Shown: positions 24,650 to 34,453 of the stretch, piece by piece
How the letters are laid out: every line of letters begins with the position of its first letter
How positions within the stretch are numbered: the stretch's first letter is position 1
The notes under the pieces: generated by a model
Told to the model about the DNA's origin: nothing
The model's database searches: none
The model's input: the letters and a program-made list of their open reading frames with translations, nothing else
Source: Halioglobus sp.
GTDB taxonomy: Bacteria; Pseudomonadota; Gammaproteobacteria; Pseudomonadales; Halieaceae
Length of the DNA: 64,000 nt
Direction of reading: 5' to 3'
NCBI GenBank assembly: GCA_020443345.1
Contig: JAGRIH010000009.1
Span: forward strand, 17,793-81,792
Position numbers and translations under genes: made by a program

Positions 24650-26923
24650 ATGCAACACCAAGCAAGACGTTTTACCCGGCAGCGGTTGGCAGTTACTCTC
24701 GCCGCGCTGTCCACTGCGGGCCTGGGAGGCACACCCGTACTCGCCCAGACGTCGCAGCCGAGCTTTGCCATCGAGGAAGTGGTGGTTACCGCGCGGCGCC
24801 GCAGCGAGAGCCTGCAGGAGGTGCCGGTGTCCGTGACCACGTTCAGCGCCACGGATATCGAGGACATGGGCGTCACCGATATCACCCATATCAGCGAGAT
24901 GACCACCAACCTCGTCATCCAGCCCAACGCCGGCGGAAACGACGGCACCATGGTCTGTATGCGCGGGCTGTGCCGCACGGATTTCACCATTACCGAGGAC
25001 CCCATGGTGGGGGTCTATCTGGATGGCGTGTATATCAGCAAATCCATCGGCTCGCTGTTCGACAGTGCGGAACTGGAGCGCGTGGAAGTTCTGCGCGGGC
25101 CGCAGGGCACTCTGTATGGCAAGAACACCCTGGGCGGCGCGATCATCTTCCACACCCGCAAGCCCTCCGGCGAACTGGGCGGGCACGCCACCTTTACGGC
25201 CGGCAACTACGATCGCACCGATGGCAAGGCCTACCTGGAGTTTCCCGTCAGCGACAACCTGGCCGGCGCCGTTTCTCTCATGTCCAAACGGCGCGACCCC
25301 TTTGTCGACAACACCCTGGGCAAAGACATCTGGGATGAAGACAACCAGGCGGCCACCGTGGCCCTGCGCTGGACGCCGGGCGACGACCTCACCGTCGACT
25401 ACGCCTTTGACTGGCAGAAAAAACGCGAGCGCCCCATGGTGCCGCAGCTCTCATCGGCCACCGGTATCCTGCTGGGCCCGCCCAATGCAGCCAATGTGCG
25501 CCCCGACCGCGAGGACAAGGTGACGGTGTTTGGTGACGCGGTGAACAACACGGACATTCGCGGCCACGCGCTCACCGTGAACTACGATATCGGCGATACC
25601 GGCTTCAGTGTCAAGTCGATCACCGGTTATCGCGACGTCGAGAACCTGCTGATCGCCAATGCCACGGGTGCGGACAACAACCTGCTGTACAACAATCCCG
25701 ACGATTTCGAGTTCGACGCGTTCAGCCAGGAATTCCAGTTGACCGGTTCACTGGCCGACGGTTTCGTGGATTTCGTGGCGGGCCTGTTCTACTTCAACGA
25801 AGAGGGGTTGTATATCCAGCACCAGGATTTTGGTGTGTTCGGCCTGTTTCAGGAGTTCAAGACCGAGATCGACAACACCAGCATGGCGGTGTTCGGCGAA
25901 GCGACGTTCCACCTGACGGATCGCTTCGACGCGTCGATCGGCCTGCGCTACACCGACGAGGAGCGCAAACAGGATCACTGGGTGACCGAGCTCGGCTCCG
26001 GATTCACCTACCTGAATACCAGGGAGCAGACCTACAACGGCGCGCCGTTCCCGCTGCCCAACGAAATCCAGGAAGACAACGTGGCGCCGCGCGTGTCGCT
26101 CACTTACCAGTGGAACGACGACTTGATGACCTTCCTCACTTACGCCCGCGGTTTCAAGAGCGGCGGCTTCAACCACCGCAGCTTTTCACCGCTGCAGTGG
26201 GGCCCCTACGACTACATGACGGTGGACAGTTATGAAATCGGTATGAAATCGGACTGGCTGGACAACCGGGTGCGCGTCAACCTGGGCATCTTCTACGAGG
26301 AACTGGACGACATGCAGTCCCAGGTCAACGCGGTCGACCCGGCCGCCGGCGGCTTCTCCACCGTGATCCAGAACGCGGCCAAGGCCACGGTCGAGGGCTT
26401 CGAGGCCGAGGTGATACTGCGCCTGGTGGAGGGGCTGACGATCAGCGCCGGTTACGGCTATGTCGATGCGGAGTACGACGAATTCCTGTCGTTTGACAAC
26501 AACAGCGGGGCCATCGTCAATATCGCCGACGATCGTACCTTCGAGGCGACACCGGAGCACAGCTACAACCTGTCGCTGAACTATACCTTTCCACAATTCA
26601 CCAGCGTGGGCGAACTGCGCGCGCGCGTGGACTGGTCGGGCCAGAGCGAAACAGCGTTCACGCCCAAGATCAGCGGCAACGATGACCTCCTCCAGGACCG
26701 CTACGATATACTCAATGCGCGCATCACCTTCGATGAGATCGCCGCGGGCAACGGCAGCCTCGGTTTCTCCCTGTGGGCCAGAAACCTGGCCGACGAGGAG
26801 TACAAGATCGGCGGCTACGAAGTCAACATCGGTCAACCGCTGGGCCGCGTGGGTATCAGCCAGTGGGGCGAACCGCGCACCTACGGGCTGGATGTCACCT
26901 ACCGCTTCGGCAGCATGAACTAG
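24650..26923 (+). CDS. TonB-dependent outer-membrane receptor
   Basis: A receptor of 757 residues. Signal peptide with RR near the start and hydrophobic VTLAALSTAGLGGTPVLAQ; then EEVVVTARRRSESLQEVPVSV, the plug with VYLDGVYISKSIGSLFDSAELERVEVLRGPQGTLYGKNTLGGAI, and a barrel ending FGSMN without the usual terminal Phe (last residues TYRFGSMN). The frame opens at 24590, but the start at 24650 is where the signal peptide begins. It probably imports a hydrophobic ligand such as a sterol; downstream of fadD3 on the same strand and likely co-transcribed. A strong hairpin terminator follows. Confidence 0.9.
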   Translation: MQHQARRFTRQRLAVTLAALSTAGLGGTPVLAQTSQPSFAIEEVVVTARRRSESLQEVPVSVTTFSATDIEDMGVTDITHISEMTTNLVIQPNAGGNDGTMVCMRGLCRTDFTITEDPMVGVYLDGVYISKSIGSLFDSAELERVEVLRGPQGTLYGKNTLGGAIIFHTRKPSGELGGHATFTAGNYDRTDGKAYLEFPVSDNLAGAVSLMSKRRDPFVDNTLGKDIWDEDNQAATVALRWTPGDDLTVDYAFDWQKKRERPMVPQLSSATGILLGPPNAANVRPDREDKVTVFGDAVNNTDIRGHALTVNYDIGDTGFSVKSITGYRDVENLLIANATGADNNLLYNNPDDFEFDAFSQEFQLTGSLADGFVDFVAGLFYFNEEGLYIQHQDFGVFGLFQEFKTEIDNTSMAVFGEATFHLTDRFDASIGLRYTDEERKQDHWVTELGSGFTYLNTREQTYNGAPFPLPNEIQEDNVAPRVSLTYQWNDDLMTFLTYARGFKSGGFNHRSFSPLQWGPYDYMTVDSYEIGMKSDWLDNRVRVNLGIFYEELDDMQSQVNAVDPAAGGFSTVIQNAAKATVEGFEAEVILRLVEGLTISAGYGYVDAEYDEFLSFDNNSGAIVNIADDRTFEATPEHSYNLSLNYTFPQFTSVGELRARVDWSGQSETAFTPKISGNDDLLQDRYDILNARITFDEIAAGNGSLGFSLWARNLADEEYKIGGYEVNIGQPLGRVGISQWGEPRTYGLDVTYRFGSMN

Positions 26924-26950
26924 CGCCGGCGGCCCGCTCTCGAGCAATCC

Positions 26951-26982
26951 ACGCCAGCCAGCGCCGCGGCGCTGGCTGGCGT
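26951..26982. terminator. Hairpin terminator between convergent genes
   Basis: A perfect 15-bp stem ACGCCAGCCAGCGCC with a 2-nt loop, centred between the stop of the TonB receptor (26923) and the stop of the convergent crotonase (27054). Downstream on the plus strand is a pyrimidine-rich stretch with TCTTTTTTC. It could end transcription in both directions. Confidence 0.8.
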
Positions 26983-27053
26983 GTCACCATTCCCTCTTCT
27001 TTTTTCTCCAGCCAGTTCTATCCAGACACGCGCCTTTCAGACACCGGAGCACT

Positions 27054-27845
27054 TTATTTCCCGGTAAACTGCGGCGCCCGCTTCTCCAGAAAGGCGCTGA
27101 AACCCTCTTTGAAGTCCTCACTGCCCAGCAGGGGCAGGGTCTGCAAGTAGACGCGCTCGGTGTGCGCATCAAAACCCTCGGTAAGCGCCGCGCGCATCAT
27201 CCGCTTGGACGCCTGCACCGCCAGCGGTGCACACGATGCGATCTCCCCGGCCAGCTCGCGGGCGGTCGCCATGAGTTCCGCGTCGTCCACCAGTTGATTG
27301 ACCAGCCCCAGTTCCAGGCAGCGCTGCGCATCCAGCGTCTGCCCGCGAAACACGATGTCGCAGGCCCTGGCCCAGCCGAGCAGGCGCGGCAGCAGCCAGG
27401 TGCCGCCGCTCTCGGGCACCACGCCGCGTTTGGTAAATGCCGCCGCCAGCTTGGCGCTCCTGCCCGCCACCCGGATATCGCAGCCCAGCGCCAGGTCCAT
27501 GCCGAAGCCGGCGGCGCCCCCGTTGAGGGCGCAGATACTCGGCGTATCGATGTGGTGGAGCACATTGGGCGGGAAGGTCTTCAGATCCATGGTGGGCTGC
27601 AGGGCGAAGCCGCCGCGGCCCACGCCCTCCGCGCTGGCGGCGTCCTGCAGGTCGAGACCGGCGCAGAACGCGCGCCCGGCGCCGGTGATGATGATCGCGC
27701 GAATCTCCGGGTCCGCGTCACAGGCCAGCAACTGGCTGGACAGCGCCGACAGCATCGACTGCGAGATGGTATTCATGGCCTGCGGGCGGTTGAGTGTCAG
27801 CGTGGCCACGTGCGCGCTGGATTCAATGGTGATCTCTGCCATCAT
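27054..27845 (-). CDS. Enoyl-CoA hydratase/isomerase family protein
   Basis: A 263-residue crotonase: LNRPQAMNTISQSMLSALS, IIITGAGRAFCAGLDLQD, ALNGGAAGFGMDLALGCDIRV and KRGVVPESGGTWLLPRLLGWARA. The PES motif resembles PaaG/FadB1x-type isomerases and hydratases. The extra Met at the start (MMAEIT) leaves the true initiator uncertain by one codon. It follows, on the same strand, an LLM gene and the TonB-receptor/FecR operon, so it may belong to that uptake-linked block. Substrate unknown. Confidence 0.85.
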   Translation of the reverse strand: MMAEITIESSAHVATLTLNRPQAMNTISQSMLSALSSQLLACDADPEIRAIIITGAGRAFCAGLDLQDAASAEGVGRGGFALQPTMDLKTFPPNVLHHIDTPSICALNGGAAGFGMDLALGCDIRVAGRSAKLAAAFTKRGVVPESGGTWLLPRLLGWARACDIVFRGQTLDAQRCLELGLVNQLVDDAELMATARELAGEIASCAPLAVQASKRMMRAALTEGFDAHTERVYLQTLPLLGSEDFKEGFSAFLEKRAPQFTGK

Positions 27846-27921
27846 CGGCTCCCTTACTGTGCTGGTTATATCCCTGGTGCCGGACCGCTATGTCCCTGGA
27901 GGCGAGACGGGGAGGCCGGAA

Positions 27922-28992
27922 TCAGTCCGCGTGCAATTGCCTGACGATATCCGCTACGCGATCCTCATCGCGCTGTAGCGCCCTGGGCATATCCACCAGC
28001 ACCGACGTGTAGCTGCCGGCAGCGCGGGCCTTGAGCCTGGCCGGGAATTCGTCGTAGGTGGCGACAATGGCCCATTCCTCCAGCATTTCATCCGTAATCT
28101 GCCGCGGCAGCTCCGTCCATTTGCCCTGCACCGACAACTGATGCAGCTTGGCCCCGAGGTCTTGCCAGCCGTGGTATTCAAGCACCGCGTGGTAGGAGCG
28201 CGTGGAGGCATAGAACGAGACGTGCTGCTTGAGTGCCTCCTTGGCTTTCTCGACGCCCTCCTCATCGGCGCCGAGTGCCAGAAACGGCGAGCCCACGATA
28301 TCGATATCCGCCAGCGCGCGGCCGGATTTGCGGGCGCCCTCCTCGATAGCCGGCATCAGCACGTCGCGGGAATAGGCGAAGGTGGCCACCGGGTGGGCGC
28401 GCAGACCGGCGCACAGTTCGCCGCACAGCCGGGCATTGTAGGTGTTCACCGCGGCGATATAGATGGGAATATCGGGGTGTTCGATGGGACCCGGGTTGAA
28501 AAACGGCGACATCAGGGTGTAGCGGTAGTGCTCGCCCTCGAAATACACCGGCTCGTCCGGGTGTTGAAAGGTCTTGAACATGGCCTGCATACACTGGATG
28601 TACTCGCGCAGGCGCGGGCCTGGAGCGCCTGTCCAGGGGGTGGCGTAGCGGCGCTCGATATGCCCTTTGACCTGGGTGCCCAGGCCGAGTTGGAAGCGCC
28701 CGCCGGACAGGTGCTGTAAATCCCAGGCAACCTGAGCGGTGGCCATGGGACTGCGCGGAAAGGCAATCGCGACATTGGTCCCCAGGCGAATACGGCTGGT
28801 ATGCTGCGCCACGATGCCCAGCGGCAGAAAGGGGTCGTGCCCCGTCTCGGGGGTATTCACCACGTCGAAACCCAGCCGTTCGGCCCGCCGCCCGGCCTCG
28901 GCAATCGAGTCCAGGCTCTGGGCGTCCTGACCGCGTCCAGCGTACTGGTCTGTTTCAGGACCCAGGATCACACTTTCAACTTGCAGGGACAT
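27922..28992 (-). CDS. Luciferase-like (LLM) F420/FMN-dependent oxidoreductase
   Basis: A 356-residue LLM-family protein of the larger TIGR03617-like type: GFDVVNTPETGHDPFLPLGIVAQHT, IRLGTNVAIAFPRSPMATAQVAWDLQ, GGRFQLGLGTQVKGHIERR, IPIYIAAVNTYNARLCGELC and a C-terminal domain around EEWAIVATYDEFPARLKAR. Such genes sit beside cholesterol catabolic genes in mycobacteria (Rv3520c type) and need F420 there; whether this host makes F420 is unknown. It lies upstream of a crotonase on the same strand (gap 76 bp). Confidence 0.85.
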   Translation of the reverse strand: MSLQVESVILGPETDQYAGRGQDAQSLDSIAEAGRRAERLGFDVVNTPETGHDPFLPLGIVAQHTSRIRLGTNVAIAFPRSPMATAQVAWDLQHLSGGRFQLGLGTQVKGHIERRYATPWTGAPGPRLREYIQCMQAMFKTFQHPDEPVYFEGEHYRYTLMSPFFNPGPIEHPDIPIYIAAVNTYNARLCGELCAGLRAHPVATFAYSRDVLMPAIEEGARKSGRALADIDIVGSPFLALGADEEGVEKAKEALKQHVSFYASTRSYHAVLEYHGWQDLGAKLHQLSVQGKWTELPRQITDEMLEEWAIVATYDEFPARLKARAAGSYTSVLVDMPRALQRDEDRVADIVRQLHAD

Positions 28993-29139
28993 CGATGACC
29001 TCTTATCGAGTTTTCAAAAAAACTATAAAGCTCCACTATCGAGCGAAGCGTTCACCCGGCGCAGACCCCGCCGGCGCGCGCATAGACAGAAGCTATTTGC
29101 GCAGCGGCAGATCGAGACGCCCTCGCATCCGGCTCTGTG

Positions 29140-31275
29140 TCAAAACTCGTAAGTCAGGTCAACACCCGTCGAGCGCGGCGGACCAAACTGAGCGCTGATT
29201 ATGCCCAGGTTCGTTGTCGAGAGCCGGTACTCCTCATCGGCCAGGTTCTGCGCCCACAGGGCGAGGCTCAACTCCCCGGTCCTGACCAGCGGGATGGCGC
29301 CGAGTTCCAGCCGCGCGTTCCACAGGTCGTAGCTCGGAGAGTAGGTTTCCTTCTTCGGGCCGGCGTAGAAATCATCCTGTGCGCGGTAATCGATATGCAG
29401 GATCAACTCCCCGAAGGCCAGCGGCGGAAACTCGTAGACCATGCCCGCGCCCGCCTGCCACTGCGGGGCATTGGGTACGCGCCGGACGTCCGCCAGCTCC
29501 ACTCCGCCGTCTATGTAGGAGTCGTACTCAGCATCCAGGTAGGCGCAGTAGAAGTTCACGCTGAGACCGGTGGTGATGATCGCTGAACCCTCCAACTCGA
29601 CGCCCTTGATCGTCGCCTCACCGGCGTTGAGGGTGTCGACAAAGACCGGCGGCGTGCGCGCCTGATCCACCTGCAGGTCCTGGTACTCGTTGTGGTACAC
29701 GGCAATATCCAGGCGCGCCCGGTTATTTAGCCAGTTGGATTTCAAGCCGATCTCATAGGCGTCCACTTCCTCCTGGTCGAAACCGGCGCTGAAGAAAGCC
29801 GGCGTGCTCTGGGCATTGAAGCCCCCGGCGCGATAGCCGGTGGAGTACTTGACGTAGCCGTTGACCGCATCGGAAAAGGTGTAGGTGAGGGTTAGCATCG
29901 GGTCCGTCGAGTCAAAGTCCTTGTCGCCGTTCAGTCGCAGGCCGGTAATATCGGGCGTAAACTGCGGGTTGGTGTAGAGCTTGCTGACTTTGCGAGAATC
30001 CTCCGTATAGCGCAGGCCCAGGGTCACGTCCAGCCGCTCCTCCAGCACGGGCGGGGTCCAGGTCACCTGCCCGAATACCGCCGCGGACGTGGACTCCGCC
30101 TCCAGGTCCCAGTCGTCGACCAGCGCGCCGCCGGCAAAACTGGACAACAGGCTCTCGTCCGCCTCCTCCTCGATGTAAAACAGTCCCGCCACATACTGCA
30201 GGCGGCCGTCCAGGGCGTCGCCGAGGAACTGCAGTTCCTGCGACAGTTGATCCTGCTCCATGCGGCGGTCCTGGGTAAACACGTCGATAAAGTTCATATC
30301 GATGGCGCTGTCCAGGTCGCGGTAGGCGGTGATGGATTTCACCGTAATCGCGCCGATTTCCCAGGTCAGGGTCAGGTTGTGGCCGGAAATATCCGCCTCG
30401 CTGGGGCCCATGCCGTTGGTCTGCGACACGCTCTCCTGGCGGCCGGGAACGGCCAGCGGCCCTGCGACCACCTGGTAAAAGTGGTTGCCGTAGGTCATCG
30501 ACGAGTAATCAAAGCCGTAATCCAGGGTGAGATTCGCGGCGGGTTCCCAGCGCACGGCCGCCTTGACCGCCTCCTTCTTGCGGTCCTCGTTGTAGTTGAT
30601 CTGGTCGGGCAGATCGGAATGGTTGTCGACCCAGCCGTCGTTCTCGGTGCGCATATAGCCGACGCGCGCGTACAGGTTGTCCCCCAGGGGCACGTTGATC
30701 GACCCCCGGCCGGCGCGCTTGTCCCAGTTGCCGGCGGTAAACTGCACGGATCCGGCCAGTGTATCGTGGGGCTTTTCCGTGATGAAACTGATGGCGCCGG
30801 CCGTGGTGTTGCGGCCCCACAGCGTGCCCTGCGGTCCGCGCAGCACTTCCACCCGCTCTAAGTCGGCAAAATCCGCCGCCAGACCGATGCCGCGCCCCAC
30901 CGGCACGCCGTCGATGTAGATACCCGTGGCCATGTCGTTGACCGACTGCGTGTTCAGGTTGCCCATGCCGCGAATGAACAGGTTGGGGGCCACCCGCGAA
31001 CCCGCCCAGGGTGCCATGGTCACCGACGGCACCTTGTTCACCAGGTCCATGACGTTGCTTATACGCTGCACTTCCAGCGCGTTGGCACTGAAGGCCGTGA
31101 TGGCGATCGGCGTCTCGTGCAGCGATTCCTCGCGCTTCTGGGCAGTCACCACGATCTCTTCCAGCACCGTCGCGCGCTGTGGCGGCGCCTCCTGCGCGTT
31201 GACCACCACTGCCGACAAAGCCGTCAGCAAAGCCGTCAGTGCGCCCAATTTACCACTGCTTGTATATTGCATCAT
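29140..31275 (-). CDS. TonB-dependent outer-membrane receptor
   Basis: A receptor of about 711 residues: MMQYTSSGKLGALTALLTAL signal peptide, VLEEIVVTAQKREESLHETP, plug RVAPNLFIRGMGNLNTQSVNDMATG and LERVEVLRGPQGTLWGRNTTAGAISF, and a barrel ending in RSTGVDLTYEF with terminal Phe. The start at 31275 follows an AGGGG site; the frame is open a further 31 codons. It is a close paralogue of the receptor at 31811: the plug and C-terminus (STGVDL-YEF) match nearly residue for residue. It lies downstream of the FecI/FecR genes with a SnoaL-like gene between. Confidence 0.92.
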   Translation of the reverse strand: MMQYTSSGKLGALTALLTALSAVVVNAQEAPPQRATVLEEIVVTAQKREESLHETPIAITAFSANALEVQRISNVMDLVNKVPSVTMAPWAGSRVAPNLFIRGMGNLNTQSVNDMATGIYIDGVPVGRGIGLAADFADLERVEVLRGPQGTLWGRNTTAGAISFITEKPHDTLAGSVQFTAGNWDKRAGRGSINVPLGDNLYARVGYMRTENDGWVDNHSDLPDQINYNEDRKKEAVKAAVRWEPAANLTLDYGFDYSSMTYGNHFYQVVAGPLAVPGRQESVSQTNGMGPSEADISGHNLTLTWEIGAITVKSITAYRDLDSAIDMNFIDVFTQDRRMEQDQLSQELQFLGDALDGRLQYVAGLFYIEEEADESLLSSFAGGALVDDWDLEAESTSAAVFGQVTWTPPVLEERLDVTLGLRYTEDSRKVSKLYTNPQFTPDITGLRLNGDKDFDSTDPMLTLTYTFSDAVNGYVKYSTGYRAGGFNAQSTPAFFSAGFDQEEVDAYEIGLKSNWLNNRARLDIAVYHNEYQDLQVDQARTPPVFVDTLNAGEATIKGVELEGSAIITTGLSVNFYCAYLDAEYDSYIDGGVELADVRRVPNAPQWQAGAGMVYEFPPLAFGELILHIDYRAQDDFYAGPKKETYSPSYDLWNARLELGAIPLVRTGELSLALWAQNLADEEYRLSTTNLGIISAQFGPPRSTGVDLTYEF

Positions 31276-31331
31276 CCCAATCCCCTGCTGGTAATTACCT
31301 GCCGTCACCGGCACCTGTGAAACGGCTGCCA

Positions 31332-31784
31332 TCACAGCCAACTGTCCCCGGGTCTCACCAGATAGCACATGGCGAGCTTGCGTGACTTAAAACGCCATAC
31401 GCCCTGTTCACGCACATACACATCATTGTAAACCCCCGATCCCATCAAACTCTGGCCGTCGCGCAGGCAGCGCAAATCGAGGTAGCAGGTGCCGGTCGCC
31501 CGGCTGGCGTCACCGGTGTCATCGGCACAGTAGTCGATGACATGGTTGTGTACAAAGGGATGCAACAACATGTCGCCGCCTGCTTTTTCCGTGTAGATCG
31601 CGCGCAGGTTTTCCCGCCCTCGTATAACACCGTCCGGCCCCAGATCCATCACCACGTCCGCGGCAAACAGCGCAACCGCATCAAGCGGCCGCCCCTGCCA
31701 GATACTGTGAGCGTAGCGGCGCACCAGGTCGCGTATGGCCTCCAGGTCCGCCAGGCGCTGCACTACCGCGGGTAAATCGTCCAT
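31332..31784 (-). CDS. SnoaL-like/NTF2-fold protein
   Basis: A SnoaL-like protein of 150 residues: VVQRLADLEAIRDLVRRYAHSIWQGRPLDAVALFAADV, FVHNHVIDYCADD and VWRFKSRKLAMCYL. It sits inside the TonB-receptor operon between the two paralogous receptors, which suggests it acts on the imported compound. The ATG at 31805 lies only six bases after the upstream receptor stop, so the protein may instead be seven residues longer and made by translational coupling; neither start has a strong ribosome site. Confidence 0.8.
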   Translation of the reverse strand: MDDLPAVVQRLADLEAIRDLVRRYAHSIWQGRPLDAVALFAADVVMDLGPDGVIRGRENLRAIYTEKAGGDMLLHPFVHNHVIDYCADDTGDASRATGTCYLDLRCLRDGQSLMGSGVYNDVYVREQGVWRFKSRKLAMCYLVRPGDSWL

Positions 31785-31810
31785 TGCTATTTCTCGACCG
31801 CCCATGGCGT

Positions 31811-34378
31811 TCAGAACTCGTATATCAGGTCAACACCCGTCGACCTGGGAGGACCATACTGCGCGCTGATCATACCCAAGTTAGTCGTCGACAGCCGATA
31901 CTCTTCATCTCCGAGATTCTTGCCCCACCAGGCAATTCGCAAATCACCCACTTTTGCCAGCGGAATTTGCGCGAGTTCCAGGCGTGCATTCCAGATTTTA
32001 AAACCGGATGTCTTGGTCTCTTTCTTGGGATTGGAGTAGAACTCATCCTGGGCCCGATAGTCGATACTCGCGGTAATATCCCCAAATCCTGTCGATGGAA
32101 ACTCATAGGTCAAGCCGGCGCCCACTTGCCAGTTCGGCGCATTGGGTACAACCCGGATTGCCTCCAGTTCCACTCCACCATCGATGTAAGAATCATATTC
32201 GGCATTCAGGTATGCGTAGAAAAAATTGGCGCTCAAGCCAGCGGCAAGCACAGCCGAGCCCTCGATTTCCAGCCCCGACATCGTGGCCTCACCCGCATTG
32301 AGCGTATCGGTAAAAACGGGAGGGACGCGGACCTGATCTACCTGCAGGTTCGTATACTCGTTGTAGAATATCGCGACATTCAATAAAGCGCGGTCCTGGA
32401 AAAACTTGGATTTCAGACCCACCTCGTAGGAGTCGACGTCCTCCTGCTCATAACCCTCACTGAACAGGGCCGGCGTACTCTGGGTGTTAAACCCCCCCGC
32501 ACGGTAGCCCGTGGCGTACTTGGCATAGCCATTGACATTATCGGAAAAGGTATACGCCAGCGTTACCATAGGGTTGGTAGAGTCAAAATCCGTGTCTCCA
32601 TCCAGCACCAAACCGGTAATATCGGGCGTAAATCCGGGGTTGGTATAAGTCTTTATGGCATCGCGCGTATCGGTTGTGTAGCGCAGTCCCAGTGTCAATT
32701 CCAGCTTCTCGTCCAACACAGGAGGAACCCAGGTAACTTGTCCAAACACCGCAGTGGACGTCGCCTCTGCCTGAACAGCCCAGTCATCAACCAAAGCGCC
32801 ACCGGCAAAACTGGATAATGCCGTTTCATCCGCCTCTTCCTCGATATAAAAAAGCCCGGCCACGTAGCGCAGTCTTCCGTCCAGCGCATCCCCCAGGAAC
32901 TGCAACTCTTGAGAGAACTGATCCTGCTCCATCGTTCGACTCTGGGTAAATGCGTCAATAAAATTCATGTGAGTATTACTGTCCAGATCCCGGTAAGCAG
33001 TTATCGACTTCAATGTAATCTCGCCGAGATTCCAGGTTAAGGTGAGGTTGTGGCCCGAAATATCGGCGTCACTTGGAAACAGGCCCTGGTTCGGAGAAGC
33101 ACTTTCTTGTCGTCCTCGCACAGCCAGAGGACCATCGATAATCTGGTAGAAGAGATTTCCGTAGGTCATGGTGGAATAGTCGTAACCGTAATCCAAGGTG
33201 ATGTTATCCGTCGCTTCATAGCGCACGGTGAACTTCATGGCTTCCTTCTCATCTTCATTGAAGTTAATCTGATTCGGCAGTGTGGAATTATTGTTGTCTA
33301 CCCAGCCATCGTTTTCGGTATACATGTAGCCAACACGAACAAACAAGGTGTCACTCAGGGGAGCATTGATGGACGCGCGCCCCGCGCGCTCTTCCCAGCT
33401 ACCCGCGGTCAACTGCATTTGGCCGGACAACTCGTTGCGGGGTTTCTCAGTGATAAAGCTAATCGCCCCCGCTGTCGTATTGCGGCCCCACAGTGTTCCC
33501 TGTGGTCCTCGCAGCACCTCGATGCGTTCAAGATCCGCAAAGTCCGTCGCCAGCCCGATACCGCGGCCCACGGGTACGCCGTCTATATAAATACCCGTTG
33601 CCATATCGTTGGTTGACTGCGTATTGAGATTGCCCATGCCACGAATAAAGAGATTGGGAGCCACCCGCGTACCGGCGAACGGCACCAGGGTGAGCGCGGG
33701 CACTTTGTTGGACAGGTCCATAACGTTCGAAATACGCTGGTTCTCCAGTGCACGCGCACCAAAAGCCGTTATCGCAATGGGCGTATCCTGCAGGGATTCC
33801 TCCCGCTTCTGTGCAGTGACCACCACTTCTTCCAGTACCGTTGCCCGCTGCTGCAACGGAGACTCCTCCGCGTTGGCCACCAGCGCAGAAAAACCCGCCA
33901 GCAACGCCGTAAAGACACCCGTCCTGTTACACTTTTGTGATCGCATAAACCATATCCCCCGATTGTTGTCACTCGCCGTCAGCACCAGGTTGCCAGCCGT
34001 ACTGGCATCGACTTCCAGACAGGTACCGACTAAGAGTTCCTTTATACCCCTGGCAACGGTGTACTGGCCGGATAGCCCTTTTAGCTGCAGTTCCTCGACC
34101 AGATCAAACGGATAGAGAATCTGGATATCCGCCTGCTGCGCAAACAGATTCAGCGCTTCGTAAGCCCTGGACGGCGGGATTTCAAAATGTATTTTTTGCT
34201 CCCCGCTCCAGGCCTGGGATGTGCTCAGCAAAGAGCCGAGCAGAGCAGCCAGCGCCAGCCAGACCGTCCACGCGCTGCGCTCTACGTGGCTGACACCCGG
34301 CAGTCCCGCGTCCGGTGTCGCGCGCACATCCCCATACGTCCCGTTTGGACCCGTCGCTAATACAGACCGGTCAGACAT
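31811..34378 (-). CDS. TonB-dependent transducer with N-terminal STN domain
   Basis: A protein of 855 residues. An N-terminal segment (WTVWLALAALLGSLLSTSQAWSG) is a signal peptide or anchor, residues about 63-135 form a secretin/TonB N-terminal (STN) signalling domain (EIPPSRAYEALNLFAQQADIQILYP), and the plug and barrel follow, ending RSTGVDLIYEF. Such STN receptors pass ligand binding to FecR. Between STN and plug is an unexpected second hydrophobic stretch after MRSQKCNRTG (residues 145-170), ending VANAEES, which looks like a complete signal peptide. The codon at 33946 has a GGGGGA site before it, so a shorter receptor lacking STN may also be made. The FecR gene lies 75 bp upstream. Confidence 0.88.
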   Translation of the reverse strand: MSDRSVLATGPNGTYGDVRATPDAGLPGVSHVERSAWTVWLALAALLGSLLSTSQAWSGEQKIHFEIPPSRAYEALNLFAQQADIQILYPFDLVEELQLKGLSGQYTVARGIKELLVGTCLEVDASTAGNLVLTASDNNRGIWFMRSQKCNRTGVFTALLAGFSALVANAEESPLQQRATVLEEVVVTAQKREESLQDTPIAITAFGARALENQRISNVMDLSNKVPALTLVPFAGTRVAPNLFIRGMGNLNTQSTNDMATGIYIDGVPVGRGIGLATDFADLERIEVLRGPQGTLWGRNTTAGAISFITEKPRNELSGQMQLTAGSWEERAGRASINAPLSDTLFVRVGYMYTENDGWVDNNNSTLPNQINFNEDEKEAMKFTVRYEATDNITLDYGYDYSTMTYGNLFYQIIDGPLAVRGRQESASPNQGLFPSDADISGHNLTLTWNLGEITLKSITAYRDLDSNTHMNFIDAFTQSRTMEQDQFSQELQFLGDALDGRLRYVAGLFYIEEEADETALSSFAGGALVDDWAVQAEATSTAVFGQVTWVPPVLDEKLELTLGLRYTTDTRDAIKTYTNPGFTPDITGLVLDGDTDFDSTNPMVTLAYTFSDNVNGYAKYATGYRAGGFNTQSTPALFSEGYEQEDVDSYEVGLKSKFFQDRALLNVAIFYNEYTNLQVDQVRVPPVFTDTLNAGEATMSGLEIEGSAVLAAGLSANFFYAYLNAEYDSYIDGGVELEAIRVVPNAPNWQVGAGLTYEFPSTGFGDITASIDYRAQDEFYSNPKKETKTSGFKIWNARLELAQIPLAKVGDLRIAWWGKNLGDEEYRLSTTNLGMISAQYGPPRSTGVDLIYEF

Positions 34379-34453
34379 GGAAATCCACTACTGGCAGTGA
34401 AAAAAAATTTTGCCGTGATCTGGCATGCGGGAAGCCGACTCGAATGCCCGCGA

